Under the pieces are notes generated by a model. That model did not search any database and had not been told where the DNA came from. It was given only the letters and a program-made list of their open reading frames with translations. DNA of 64,000 nt from Allodiplogaster sudhausi (Eukaryota > Nematoda > Chromadorea > Rhabditida > Diplogasteridae): the NCBI GenBank assembly GCA_945643635.1, contig CALZFC010000009.1:2006001-2070000 (forward strand), in the 5' to 3' direction. Positions within the stretch are counted from its first letter, which is position 1; every line of letters begins with the position of its first letter. This document shows, one piece after another, positions 28,517-38,837 of this stretch. Position numbers and translations under genes: made by a program.

Positions 28517-30083
28517 TCCGCGTCGTTCTTCCGTCCGTTCTCTCCGAGCACTCCCACTCCGACTGCAGTGACCGCTCCTTGAAAAGGCGATTCCGAACGA
28601 ATTTTAGCGAAGCGCAATCTGCGCTTCTTGAAGAAGCATTTCAGGTATGTAAATACAATTGTGATTTCACCGTTTACTTGTTTACTCAGCGTTTTCTTCG
28701 ATGAATTTGAGCGAGCTTGAATATGAATATGGAACACTATGTATATACAAATATATATATTTTTTGCATATACAATTTCAAAATTGTAACCCCCTCATTT
28801 GAACGAAAATGTCACACTTGCTAACTAAGGGCAATCAGCATCATGAGCTCCTTTTCGATTTGCATCTCATGCTGTCTATGCGATAATTCACTCTATTCTT
28901 GACTGAAAGCACGCGTAATTTCGCTTCTTGTCATAACACGTCCATTTGCTATGCTTTCTTGTTTGATTAATATCAACTTGTCAGACGGGAAAATATTACG
29001 GATAACAAGAAAATGGAGTATATTTATATCTGAGATGAATACCTTTGCACACAAAATTAAATAGAATGACAGATTTAGTGGTCATGTGGCGTCAAAATAT
29101 TTATATTCAATGATGTAGTAAATTATTATAGTTTTATTTAGGAATCGCATTATCCTGATCAGCAGACGAAGCGCAGCATGGCCGCTTCTCTTTCCATTCC
29201 CGAGGACAGAATAACGGTAAGTCAGAAGAATATGAACCTGTGTAATTGCTTAATTGTTATCACATTACATTGTGCGAGAATTCCTGATATTCCGCCATCT
29301 GATCATCTGTTTCGGAAGTGCTTTTGATTCGATCATCGGCTGGCAACAGCTATCGATGTCCGGATAATAGCGTCTTGATGGGAAGAGTAGGCGGCTGTAA
29401 ATGCCATGTGCAACCATCACGCAGAGGACGAGACAGAGATATCCAGAGGCTTACGGTGGGTTCTCGGTATCCACCAGTGAGAGAGGAGAGAGAGTGAGAG
29501 AGAGAGCGAGAGAATGAGAGAGAGAGAGAGAGTAGAAGAAAATCAGCCATGTGTTGCCCAGTGAAGCGGCCTTTTCGCATTCAAGTGATTGATCACTCTC
29601 GAGACAGAGCCTCGGTTGCGAGGCGCTTCCTTTTCCAATTCATTTTCATTCTAAAATTGTAAACGACAGTCAAAGAAAATACAATTTCTGCAATTATTAA
29701 TACTACTTAATTAGTAATTAATATATGCATGCTTTCAGGTGTGGTTCCAGAATCGCCGAGCAAAGTGGCGACGGAAAGAAGTGCGAGAGCGAGAGAAAAC
29801 GCAGCGCTCCTCTGCCACTTCCGCCCACTCTGAGACTGTCTTCCACGGAGACAACCATCTGCACTGTCCCCCTCCACTACTGCTTCCTCCACCTCCTCCC
29901 CTTCAGAATAACCTCTCTCCATCTCTGCACTTTCCTCCCAATATGTACATGCCCTTTTCTCCAGACTCCTCTCTCTTCTTCCAGTCTCCCCTTTCCTTCG
30001 ACATTCACGGTCGGTCTAGTTGTGCACAAGAAACAACCGATTGCCATCAACTCTATCATAGCGGTAGCTCTGAAGGAAAATAA
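28517..30083 (+). CDS. dsc-1: Q50 paired-like homeodomain protein, N-terminus not found
   Basis: Nuclear DNA-binding transcription factor. Three exons join in frame: 28517-28644, 29142-29216 and 29739-30083 (stop TAA), giving 181 residues. The 60-residue homeodomain runs from KRRFRTNF to AKWRRKE. It has the core residues L16, F20, W48, F49, N51 and R53, with Gln at position 50 (VWFQNRRAKWRR), which places it with paired-like Q50 proteins; no paired box is visible. Introns fall after residues 21 and 46 of the homeodomain. The C-terminal 100 residues are Pro/Ser/Leu-rich. The first visible exon starts two bases into a codon at TTGCAG|TC, so at least one 5' exon is missing. The dsc-1 assignment rests on class plus its convergent neighbour seb-3, which I recall as adjacent in C. 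elegans (C18B12.3 and C18B12.2). Another Q50 gene is possible. Confidence 0.85.
29482..29532. repeat. short (GA)n-rich tract in a homeobox intron
   Basis: About 50 bp of GAGAGAG with TGAGA and GCGAGA interruptions, inside the intron at 29217-29738. Here the sense strand is the purine strand, opposite to most introns of the minus-strand genes in this window. Confidence 0.85.
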
Positions 30084-30660
30084 TAATGATAGCATATTCT
30101 TCTGGATTTTCTACATATATGAGTCGCCATTTCTTTCAGCTAAACTAAAACCGGATGGTTGCTTGTATAATAAGAGGTAAAAAGACAAATATTTCAAAGA
30201 CCCAGATTCATTAAAGTTACAGGTAATATTTGAGATAATTCGCAATGACACAATGAACAGTATATTATTATTACCACAGTCAATGCAATTTGTCAAAAAG
30301 ACCGCAAGCACTCACCCATCTACCAGTATTCAAATAAGCAGTTCCTAAGCAAAATTAGGTGATAACTGTTTTTTTCTAATATTAATCTCGCATAAAATGA
30401 TGAAAATGCTATAAGATTTAAATTTATTCTGCTAAAGGAAGACTATTTCTTCTTGAATTATTAGCAATAGTTCAGTAAGATCGTGATCCCAAAGAAGAAT
30501 GAATTATTCCGAATGGCAGCGGTCATGCAAAAAGCGTATTTTGAGCCCGTGTGAGGTTTAAGTTTGTATGACGGTAGAAAGAGATGAGATGACAATTCGA
30601 TTTGATCACAATATTGGTTTCGTATTTTTGGCGCGTATTACGAATGGCAATGGGGAGATG
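30084..30660. other. convergent intergenic gap
   Basis: 577 bp between the stops of the homeobox gene (+) and the class B receptor (-). It is AT-rich and should hold both 3' UTRs. The only clear polyadenylation hexamer is on the minus strand at 30423-30428. Confidence 0.7.
30423..30428 (-). terminator. AATAAA polyadenylation signal candidate for the class B GPCR
   Basis: TTTATT on the plus strand, i.e. AATAAA in sense, about 230 bp past the receptor stop codon. This is a normal 3' UTR length for a nematode gene. Confidence 0.45.
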
Positions 30661-33600
30661 CTAGTGTTTGGCAATATCATTGATGTCTTCGACTCGGTCG
30701 ATGGTCTTGATTGAGCTGGTGATATCCGGACTCGTGCAAGAGGGACTCTCCACTGTGATGAGTGGCTGGTCGGTGATTCGCGTGGCGCAATGGTTGTTGG
30801 CTGTCGTGTCGCCGCCTGCTAGCGAAGTGCTCGTGTGGGTCGCGCCATCCGGTCGCTCCCTCCCACCGCTCGCATTCAACTCTCCCATCGGCACTCCCAA
30901 CTTGCCATGCTTCCCGCTGTGCTTCCCTCTTCCATCGGGCACGTACGTCCGCTCCGTCTCAAAGTGTTCCCGTCGATGTTTTCTAAAGTGTCACACGCCT
31001 TTCTCTCAGAGCCACTCACTATAAATAGTCTTGAAATGTTACTTTAAATATCATGACTTTTTTGTTCCTTAAATGTTGCCGTACATTGAAAACTAACGTA
31101 AAGAGATTGAAGGGAATTTTCGAGAACTGCCTCCGGACGGCATTCTGGATTTCGCTGTTAAGGAAGCAATAGAGGACGGCAATGAAGATTCCCTGCAACC
31201 ATTCGAGCATGATCGGCATTTTCTTTATTTTTTTAAAAGAAAAATTGACGAGATGATATTGAAGATGCCTGGGAATGCTGAAGAATAGCCGATCCGAGCA
31301 TGTAAGCACCATTACGGACATCGGGTTCATAGAATAACGGAATGTTAGAGACGCCGAGCAGCGGAACCAGAAGCATCGTCGCCTTGATCGTTCGCCTCAA
31401 ACAATCATTTCTTTCTTTTGTTTACAATTACGAGAATATTGATCGTTCTATTCGACGTAACCATTAAATCATTAATTGAAATTGAAAGAAAAAAACCGAT
31501 TACCAAATTTTTTTCGATTCAGCGCTGTTTTCGTTTCGTAGCTTCTTGACTAAGATCACGACGATCGCGAGAAGAAACATCAGATTTAGCTGAAACGTGA
31601 GAGAGGAGTAGTTGATGAGTCAGCTTAGATTGCTATCTACGCTATGATTAATTAATTAGCATGCAATTCTAAGATCAACTTCTTTTCGTGAAAACTGTCG
31701 AGGACTGACAACGAGTGCGAATCCCATGGTGCCAGCAAGAATCCAGAGATGATTGCCAGTCGCATAGGGCAGCCAGCAGAAGGCATCAGGCTTCTCTCGC
31801 TCATTCATCTCGTGCACCACCGTCCACGACATGACCACCACCAGAGGGACTCCTGCGAAGAGTCCAAGATGAATAGAGAGGAAAGTTGCTGCGAATATTT
31901 TACTTAATGATAAAGCAGTTATATTTTAGTGCTTCATTTCCTTATTTTGTTGTGGAATGGGAAGAAAGGTTTCTAATTTTTTTAACGCTGATAAAAATTT
32001 CTGATGCTGATTTGTGTGTTTTTTACTGAGTTTATTGAATATTGTATGATTTTATATTGGATAATTTATTTGAGCAACAGATTTTTTTTTATTTTGGATA
32101 TTATATTGGATACAAGAATGATCCCTTCTTCTCTTCATACATTTAACATCGCAAGCCGTCGCCGATTCATCCAGAACAGAAAAAAAGAAAGAGAGAGAGA
32201 GAGAGAGCCGCATGTGGCTCATCGCGAAAAATTGCCTTTTCGGGACACTCCCAAGAGACCAACAAAATCGGATGCTCGCTCTTTCTTTATCTGCCTTCTC
32301 GGCTCCTGCTCTCTCGCGTCTCCATGCTCTCTCGCCTCCTCTCTACCTTGCTGCTTCCTCTTATCTCTATTGCTCTCTCGAATCGTCGTTCATCGTGCAC
32401 ACTATATATGGACGCAGTTTCATTTGGCGCCCCGAGACCTTATATGACGCTCTTTCTCTCTATGCTAAAAGAACTTTACTCTTCCAGGAGTCAGAGATAT
32501 CACGTGGCTCGATTTTAAGGGCATATAAATGTAAGGAAAAGAACCATTATTTTTCCAAATGTGCCTTTTTGTTCTTGAAAGTCGGAACAATGGCTGTTGA
32601 AATGAATACGTTCTTGCCGTTGCGCATTAGAGCAATGAACAAAGACTGAGAATTAAGTACCGTCTTTTTCTGGATGGCACTTTCATGATGAAGGCTATAT
32701 ACGGCTCGGAAGAGAAGAAAAAGTAGGAGAGAGCGGCTTAGAAGAAGCCATAGTTGCTTGTGCTAATGGGTTGGCTTTCCCGTCAGAAAAGAAGGAAGCA
32801 GAAAGGAAGTTGGCGCTTATGAGCTTGTTCCATGCCAAAACATTACGTTAACACTCGAGGAGAGCTGACGAATTCAGAAAGAGAGAAAGAGACAGTGAGT
32901 GTGAGAGAGAGAGAGAGAGATGTGCATTTCCGTTGGTCGTTGAACGGAATTACATTTTGTTCCAACCCATTCCATTAAGGAAATCACGCTGACACAACAA
33001 CAGTGTAAAAACGGAAGTGGACACGTACCCCATCCAGCCAGCAGATACATGACGTAGGGCATGTCGGAGTGGCGCATGGCGAAGACAGTGAAGCGGCTGT
33101 AGAGGTAGACGCCCTCGATGAGCATCCACATCACAGACGCAACCTTTTTCAGCACAGTTTATTGGAGGAAGATTTGTAAATAAGCACAATTCACATCAAA
33201 CTATTCACAACTTACTTGAAAATAGATGAGAAACCACAGAATGGTCTTGCACAGCCAGTCCTGCAATAATTAAGTTAATTGACTATTTGCGGTTTCATTC
33301 ACTTCTTGTATTCATGGGTTAAGCTATGGAAATATCAGCATCCATTTTTTCGTATCTGTATCAAATATCACATAAATGCTTGGCTTTTTCATTAAAAAAG
33401 TCTTGTTTCCGGTTACAGAAATACATACACGATATTTTTTGGAAGGTTTGAGGGAAAAGCGACAGGTATGTTTTACAATTTACATTTTAATCCTCAACGT
33501 GAAAAAGCAAACTAACATAGGTCCTGATTGGAGTTGGAAGAAAGCTCGTGCAGTCTTCAAAAAGATTCGATGACTGCACGACCGTCCAGACGGCGAGGAC

Positions 33601-35649
33601 GGAGAAGCGAAAGACGAAAGCCAGGGCGAGGTTCTTGTGAATGGCAAGTCGACGGCATTGGATGGAATCGAATACGGAGAAGAGAACGATGGCCACGACG
33701 AGAAGGGCGACCGAGATGATCGAGAGAGTCAGCGTCACCGAGATCACCATGTCGCGTGTCAGGTCCGGACACTTCAAAGGTCATGGTCTTTGGCAGAGAC
33801 TAAGCACTGTGGATTACCGTGGCGACTACACTGATCCGATCACAAAATCTACTTCTCATTCATCTCTTCTGTTCTAATCGCATAATTTGCCTCCTTCTCA
33901 ACTCAAAGAAGACGGGTTATTCTAGACTGAAAGAGGCAAAACATTTGAGGTGTGAAAGAGTGGCAAAGCGATGGAGGGAGAGAGAGGAAGAGTGAGATAG
34001 AGTGAGAGAGAGGAAGAGTGAGAGAAAGAGAAAGAGTGAAAGGAAGAGTGAGAGAAGAGACTGACCGAGTGACAGTACCCAACAATGCAGTGTCGGAAGT
34101 CATCTACAACAGCGATGCACTGGTTGTAGTTCGGGCTGTCCCACTCTCCATTCACTCCACACTGTCGATGTGCCAGATATGTCTCTGCAATAAAGAAACA
34201 CGGTTGTTTGAAAAAAAGATATAATTCGTGGAAAAGCAAATTTAAGAACAGAAAGGAAAACTATTTTGCAGAAGGCCGCTAATTTCCTGTTTGCGAGTGC
34301 AATCACATGTGAAGGCCACTTTTCTTCCATGCGGAAGTGTGTATAAATATGAAGCGGAATTTCCGGTAAGTTCAGTGGGCTTCCATGACTTTTTTCATGC
34401 ATTACTTGTACACTACTCATGAGCAGCACAAGAAAGTCAATATATAGTAAATATAACTTACGCTTGATTCGATCGCAACCATCCACAGACTGGCAGTAGG
34501 CGAAGGGGCACTCCCTCTCCACCACCTGGCCATAGTCGGCCTCTTGCCAGCAGACGGATCGGTCAAAGTGAGCTTCGCAGCCGCTGCAAGAATTTTCGGC
34601 TGTATTCGTGTAACTCGAAAAGCATTATTCAATTAAGACCTTTTCGTTTGCATCAACAAAGAAGGAAACACTCAATCACTTTTTAATTGTCATAGCCCAT
34701 ACTGAGCATCCGAGAATGTCTTACGTCTCGCTATCCCAAATAATCTCCCTCATCAGCCCACAAAAAAAGGATAGCAATAGCCTAATTGCGACTCGTATAT
34801 TTTGGTTGTGCGCAGTCAAAGCTCAAATGTATAAGCAATGCGGGAGCGAGCATTGAGAGTCTGCCGCTCTCTCAATCTCTCTCTCTCTCTCCTCTCTCTC
34901 TTTCTCTCTCTTTCTTTCTTAACTTTCTTTCTCTTTCTCTCTCTTTCTCTTGTTTACCGCAGCCATTTCCGGGCAGAACATCTTCAACCACCTCAATAAT
35001 GCATTGTTATGTCTCTGACTTTCTCTAGTTGCCTGGCACAATGCTTCAAAGTCGTCTTTCTTTGTAATGCCACAGCACTCTCGGCAATTTCATTCCCTGT
35101 CCGGCTCTAGCTTGACCTCCAGAATAGTGACATATAAAAAGGGAGTAAATTACATACATCCAGACATAATTATTTCCAGTCACAACTTGTTGCGTAGGCG
35201 TAGAGATGCAAAGTAAAGAAAAGAGCTTTTCAGTGAGAGAGAGAGAGAGAAGAGATGCAGAGTAAACAAAGAGAGCGCCATTGTAAACAGGCTGGTTAGA
35301 GGGCGTGTTGTTGCCGTTTTGGAGTGTGGTAGAAAGAAAGTTATAAATAGCGATAAATACGCGTAAGCCTCTCGATCCTTAGCAAAGCCGTTTGCACCGG
35401 CACTCTGTAAAGTGATACGTCTACGAATAACAACCAGAAAATGAGATGGATCTCGGATGCCAAACATGTGCAATAAAAATATTCATGAAATATCATTAAG
35501 ACTGTGCACCAATCTTTCATAAGATGGTAGGAAACAAACAAATGAGCAGAAGAGTGGTCCTCGAGCGTGTTTTCGACCAAGAGCTGCCCCTCAGTGAGGG
35601 AGCGATTCCGAAGCAGAAGAGCCGCGCACTTCTCCAGCTCGGATGACAT
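30661..35649 (-). CDS. seb-3: class B (secretin-family) neuropeptide GPCR
   Basis: Plasma-membrane receptor for a peptide ligand. Eleven exons join in frame (5' to 3'): 35649-35540, 34583-34462, 34184-34066, 33771-33517, 33260-33216, 33143-33029, 31852-31710, 31589-31504, 31395-31269, 31192-31098, 30982-30661; 512 residues plus stop. The N-terminal half has the Cys-rich hormone-binding ectodomain (LEKC, GCEAHF, VCW, ECPFAYC, QCGVNGEW, NYNQC). TM1 begins after CPDLTRDM; TM3 has MWMLIEGVYLYS; TM4 WTVVHE; TM5 LNLMFLLAIVVILVKKLR; TM6 VPLLGVSNIPLF; and TM7 the class B signature GIFIAVLYCFLNSEIQ. A Ser/Thr-rich cytoplasmic tail follows. No signal peptide is seen: the first exon stays open to an acceptor (TTTCCAG) at 35707, so an upstream exon is likely. 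The 31269 donor is GC. The seb-3 name relies on recalled synteny with dsc-1; pdfr-1 is the main alternative. Confidence 0.87.
32186..32210. repeat. (GA)n in a receptor intron
   Basis: Short GA run on the plus strand (CT in the sense of the receptor gene), inside the 1.2-kb intron 31853-33028. Another GA run lies near 32898-32921 in the same intron. Confidence 0.8.
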
Positions 35650-37829
35650 CGTTAGCCCGAGAGAGGCAGGCCCCGTCCACTTTCCCCTCTGCCACTCACT
35701 CTCTTCCTGGAAACTAGGCGAGATCTAAGGGTTCGTGAAAGACGAGAAAAGAACGCAAATTGCACGCGTACACGCATTATTTTGTGGGGTGTTTTTTTAG
35801 CCAGAATTTTTGTTCATAAGAGGACTGAAATTGAAGCGAAGAAATATTACAGCACAAAATTTGGTCTGGAAATTTGAGCGCAGAGTTGTTTTGCGCAAGT
35901 AAAGTTAATGATGTATAGAAGAAAATTGCATGTCTTAGTGAATAGGCAGAAGTTGGAGCTTTGCTTCGCTGTTCTTCATGCTTAGACATGTATTCTTGAA
36001 GGGGCGAGAATGAAGAAGAAAAAGAGAGGGCGAAGAGAAGATTGCGAGCTTAATAGAACATGGCGAGAGAAGGAGTCCGTGCTCTGCTCCTGCTGCGGTC
36101 GCCTTCACTACTGCCATCCAGCCATTCTCGTCATGTTTGGTCGACGAGAGGTGAATACAGAGAGTGAGAGAGAGAGAGGAAGAGATAGACAGAGAGAGAA
36201 TGAGAGGGAGGGGAGTGAGAGAGAGAGAGAGTGAGAGAGAGAGGCAGATAGAAAGAGAGGGAGAGAGAGAATGAGATAGAGAGACAAATGGTCATGAGCA
36301 AGTTGTCAGAAAGCAGCCACGAGGACACGGCACAATCACATTCGTGGCTTCTCAGCAGAAATGATTATGTGAGGGGCATTCTAAATGTGAAAGTGATACA
36401 GAGAACGAGGCAGAAATAGAGAGAAAACGAGGGAGATAGAGCTAGTAAGAGACTGAGGGATTAACAGGCTGAAGGAAAAAAAATTATGAGCACGAAAGAA
36501 AACGGAATACGTTATAGGTTCTTTCCGAGAAGAAGACGAGGAAAAAATAACTTTTCTCTCGACACGTACGTGGGGGAGGGAGGACATAGTTGAGGCAGTT
36601 AGAGCGAGCCATCTTCAGGAATGAATGGACGCGTCCTCTAATGGCACTTTCCCGTTTCCGCACGATCGCTCTTACTCTAAACTTTGGTCTTCTTCTTTTT
36701 CTTCTTACTACTAATTGTCAACCCATCTATTCTTCTCCACACCACTTTTTCTTTCTGCCTCAACCTAGAAGCGGCTTCTGGATCTCTCAGACAACTCAGA
36801 AATCCCTTTCGCATCTCGAATCTTCCTTCTTTGTCAACTGGTCTAGCCTAACGAGCTGAACAATCAGATGACACTACCATCCACTCTCTCGTTCTGTTTC
36901 ACTTCGACATTGGAAGGCAGAGTCGAGCAGTGTTGTTGCTAAGCTTTCTTCACCATCACTCTCTATCACTTCTCTCTCCCTCTCTCTCTCTTTCCATGTC
37001 TGTCCTTCCATCTTTCTCATGCTATCTCAGACATCTCTAACTTCTCTGCGCTTCTAGCGTAGACATTCCGGGTGCGCGATGCTAGTGGAGCGTCTGCTGT
37101 GGGAAAAAAGCATCATTTCTCGACGTAATTCCGCAGAGTATGCATTGTTCTCTCTTCGTTCTTCTCTTGCTTTTCTCTCTTTCCTCATTCTATCTCCCTT
37201 TTCTTCATCTCGTTCTTCTTTCGAATTCGATCTGAAACGCACGACTTCTCCACGACTACTGACTGGGCAATTAAATGGCCTCTCATGGTATTTCTGGAAT
37301 GACATGGGATTAGAAGGCGAAACAGTAGCGAGAGGGAAACGAGGAAGTGCCACTCGGCAAGCCAAGAGCCATGGAAGGACGGGGGAAAACAACACACACA
37401 CTTGATCGAGGGCGAGTGGCCTCCTCAAGAACGAATCCACTCAAAACGAGTAGGGGAGAGAGAGAGAGATGCAAAATAGACGTTCGTGCCACAATAATCG
37501 CTCTCTCTCTCTCTCTCTCTTTGGCTTTTGAGAACAAAGGGCTGCTGGATTGGCAGAGAATATGAGGGTGCAGAGGGAGCATAGGCCAATTTTATCCCTT
37601 CAAAGATGGGAGGAGAGAGGGAGTCGAGGGGGGGGGGGGGGTGGTGGCTAAGACGGAGGCACGGGGAGACCGATAGTGTCGCATCAATTTCGCAGAGTCG
37701 GATTAAGTAAGTGAGGATGAAGTAGCACTGGCCTCTGCCGCAAGACGTGCATGTAAGCCCCCTTCGAGGGGACCGGCCAGTGCAGGAGATGCACACTCAA
37801 AGTGCCAGAAGTGTAGCCAAGAGTTCACC

Positions 37830-37938
37830 TTCTCTCTCTTTCTCTTATTCTCTCTCTCTCTTTCCCTTATTCTCTCTCTCTCTCTTTCTCTTATTCTCTC
37901 TCTCTCGCTCTCTCCCTCTCATTCTCTCTCTCTCGTTG
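37830..37938. repeat. CT-rich tandem array with TTATTC interruptions
   Basis: Three or four copies of a roughly 30-bp pyrimidine unit (CTCTCTCTTTCTCTTATT), decaying into pure CT. It looks like expansion of a higher-order repeat out of a microsatellite. Confidence 0.8.
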
Positions 37939-38228
37939 CATATTCCGTGCAACTCGCGTTCCCCGTCTCCTCCTCCTGTCTTCGAATGCAGCATGCAACT
38001 GCTTCTGCTTAAAGCCTCAACGTGCTCCTGGCACATGCCTCGAAGGCACTTCGCCGCTCCTCCGGAAGCGCCGAAAAAAGTCTCAACCGCTCCACCGATC
38101 CATCTTTAGAATCCGGCGATCTATGCGAGAAAGGGAGAAGGAGATGAGACCGGAATACGGATGGAGAGTTATATTATTGAGGAGAGACACAGAGAGAAAT
38201 AAAGAAAGAAAGAAAGAGATAGAGCGAG

Positions 38229-38229
38229 C

Positions 38230-38275
<46 letters not shown>
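38229..38275. repeat. (GA)n microsatellite
   Basis: About 46 bp of GA on the plus strand, preceded by GAAA/GAGC interruptions. Confidence 0.93.
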
Positions 38276-38279
<4 letters not shown>

Positions 38280-38707
38280 GCCGGAGAGAGATAGAGAAGA
38301 TGGAAGTAGAGAGCATTCGAATACTTTATATGTGTCTTGGCGGATTATCCATCATCTACGTGAGTGCTCACTCTCAAGGTGGATACATAAAACTTCAACG
38401 AGCAAAGATGATATTCGTGATTATAAATCTTTCCGCGATGTCTTCAGACAGCCTCAAGTCACAGTGTTCACTCATTTAGAGAGATCTCTCAAACAATTTT
38501 TCGTGTTGACTACCAGTGTGATAGATGCTCACGAATATCTTGCGAGTACGGACACCGAAATAAGGACTCAATGGTCGGTTGGCTTGGCGCGCGATGTCTC
38601 CGTTGGGAGGTAAATAAATGTACGACCGAGGGCAGCTTCTGGACGGAATTGGTGCTGTCGCGTACGCGCGAAGAAAGACGATGGAGGATGAGGGAGCAGA
38701 GAGAGAG

Positions 38708-38837
38708 TGATAAGAGGAAGAGAGACAAAGAGGAAAAGAGAAAGAGAGCAGACAAATATAAGAGGAAGAGAGACAAAGAGGAAAAGAGAGGGTGCAGAGA
38801 ATGATAAGAGGATGAGAGACAAAGAGGAAAAGAGAAA
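38708..38837. repeat. purine-rich minisatellite, about 3 copies
   Basis: Three direct copies of a unit containing TAAGAGGAAGAGAGACAAAG then AGGAAAAGAGA, starting near 38708, 38757 and 38802. Spacers are slightly different, and the third copy has GATGAG for GAAGAG. Unit length is about 45-50 bp. Confidence 0.85.

Noticed and set aside
30668..31024. Plus-strand frame of 118 codons
   Set aside because: Antisense shadow of the class B receptor tail exon.
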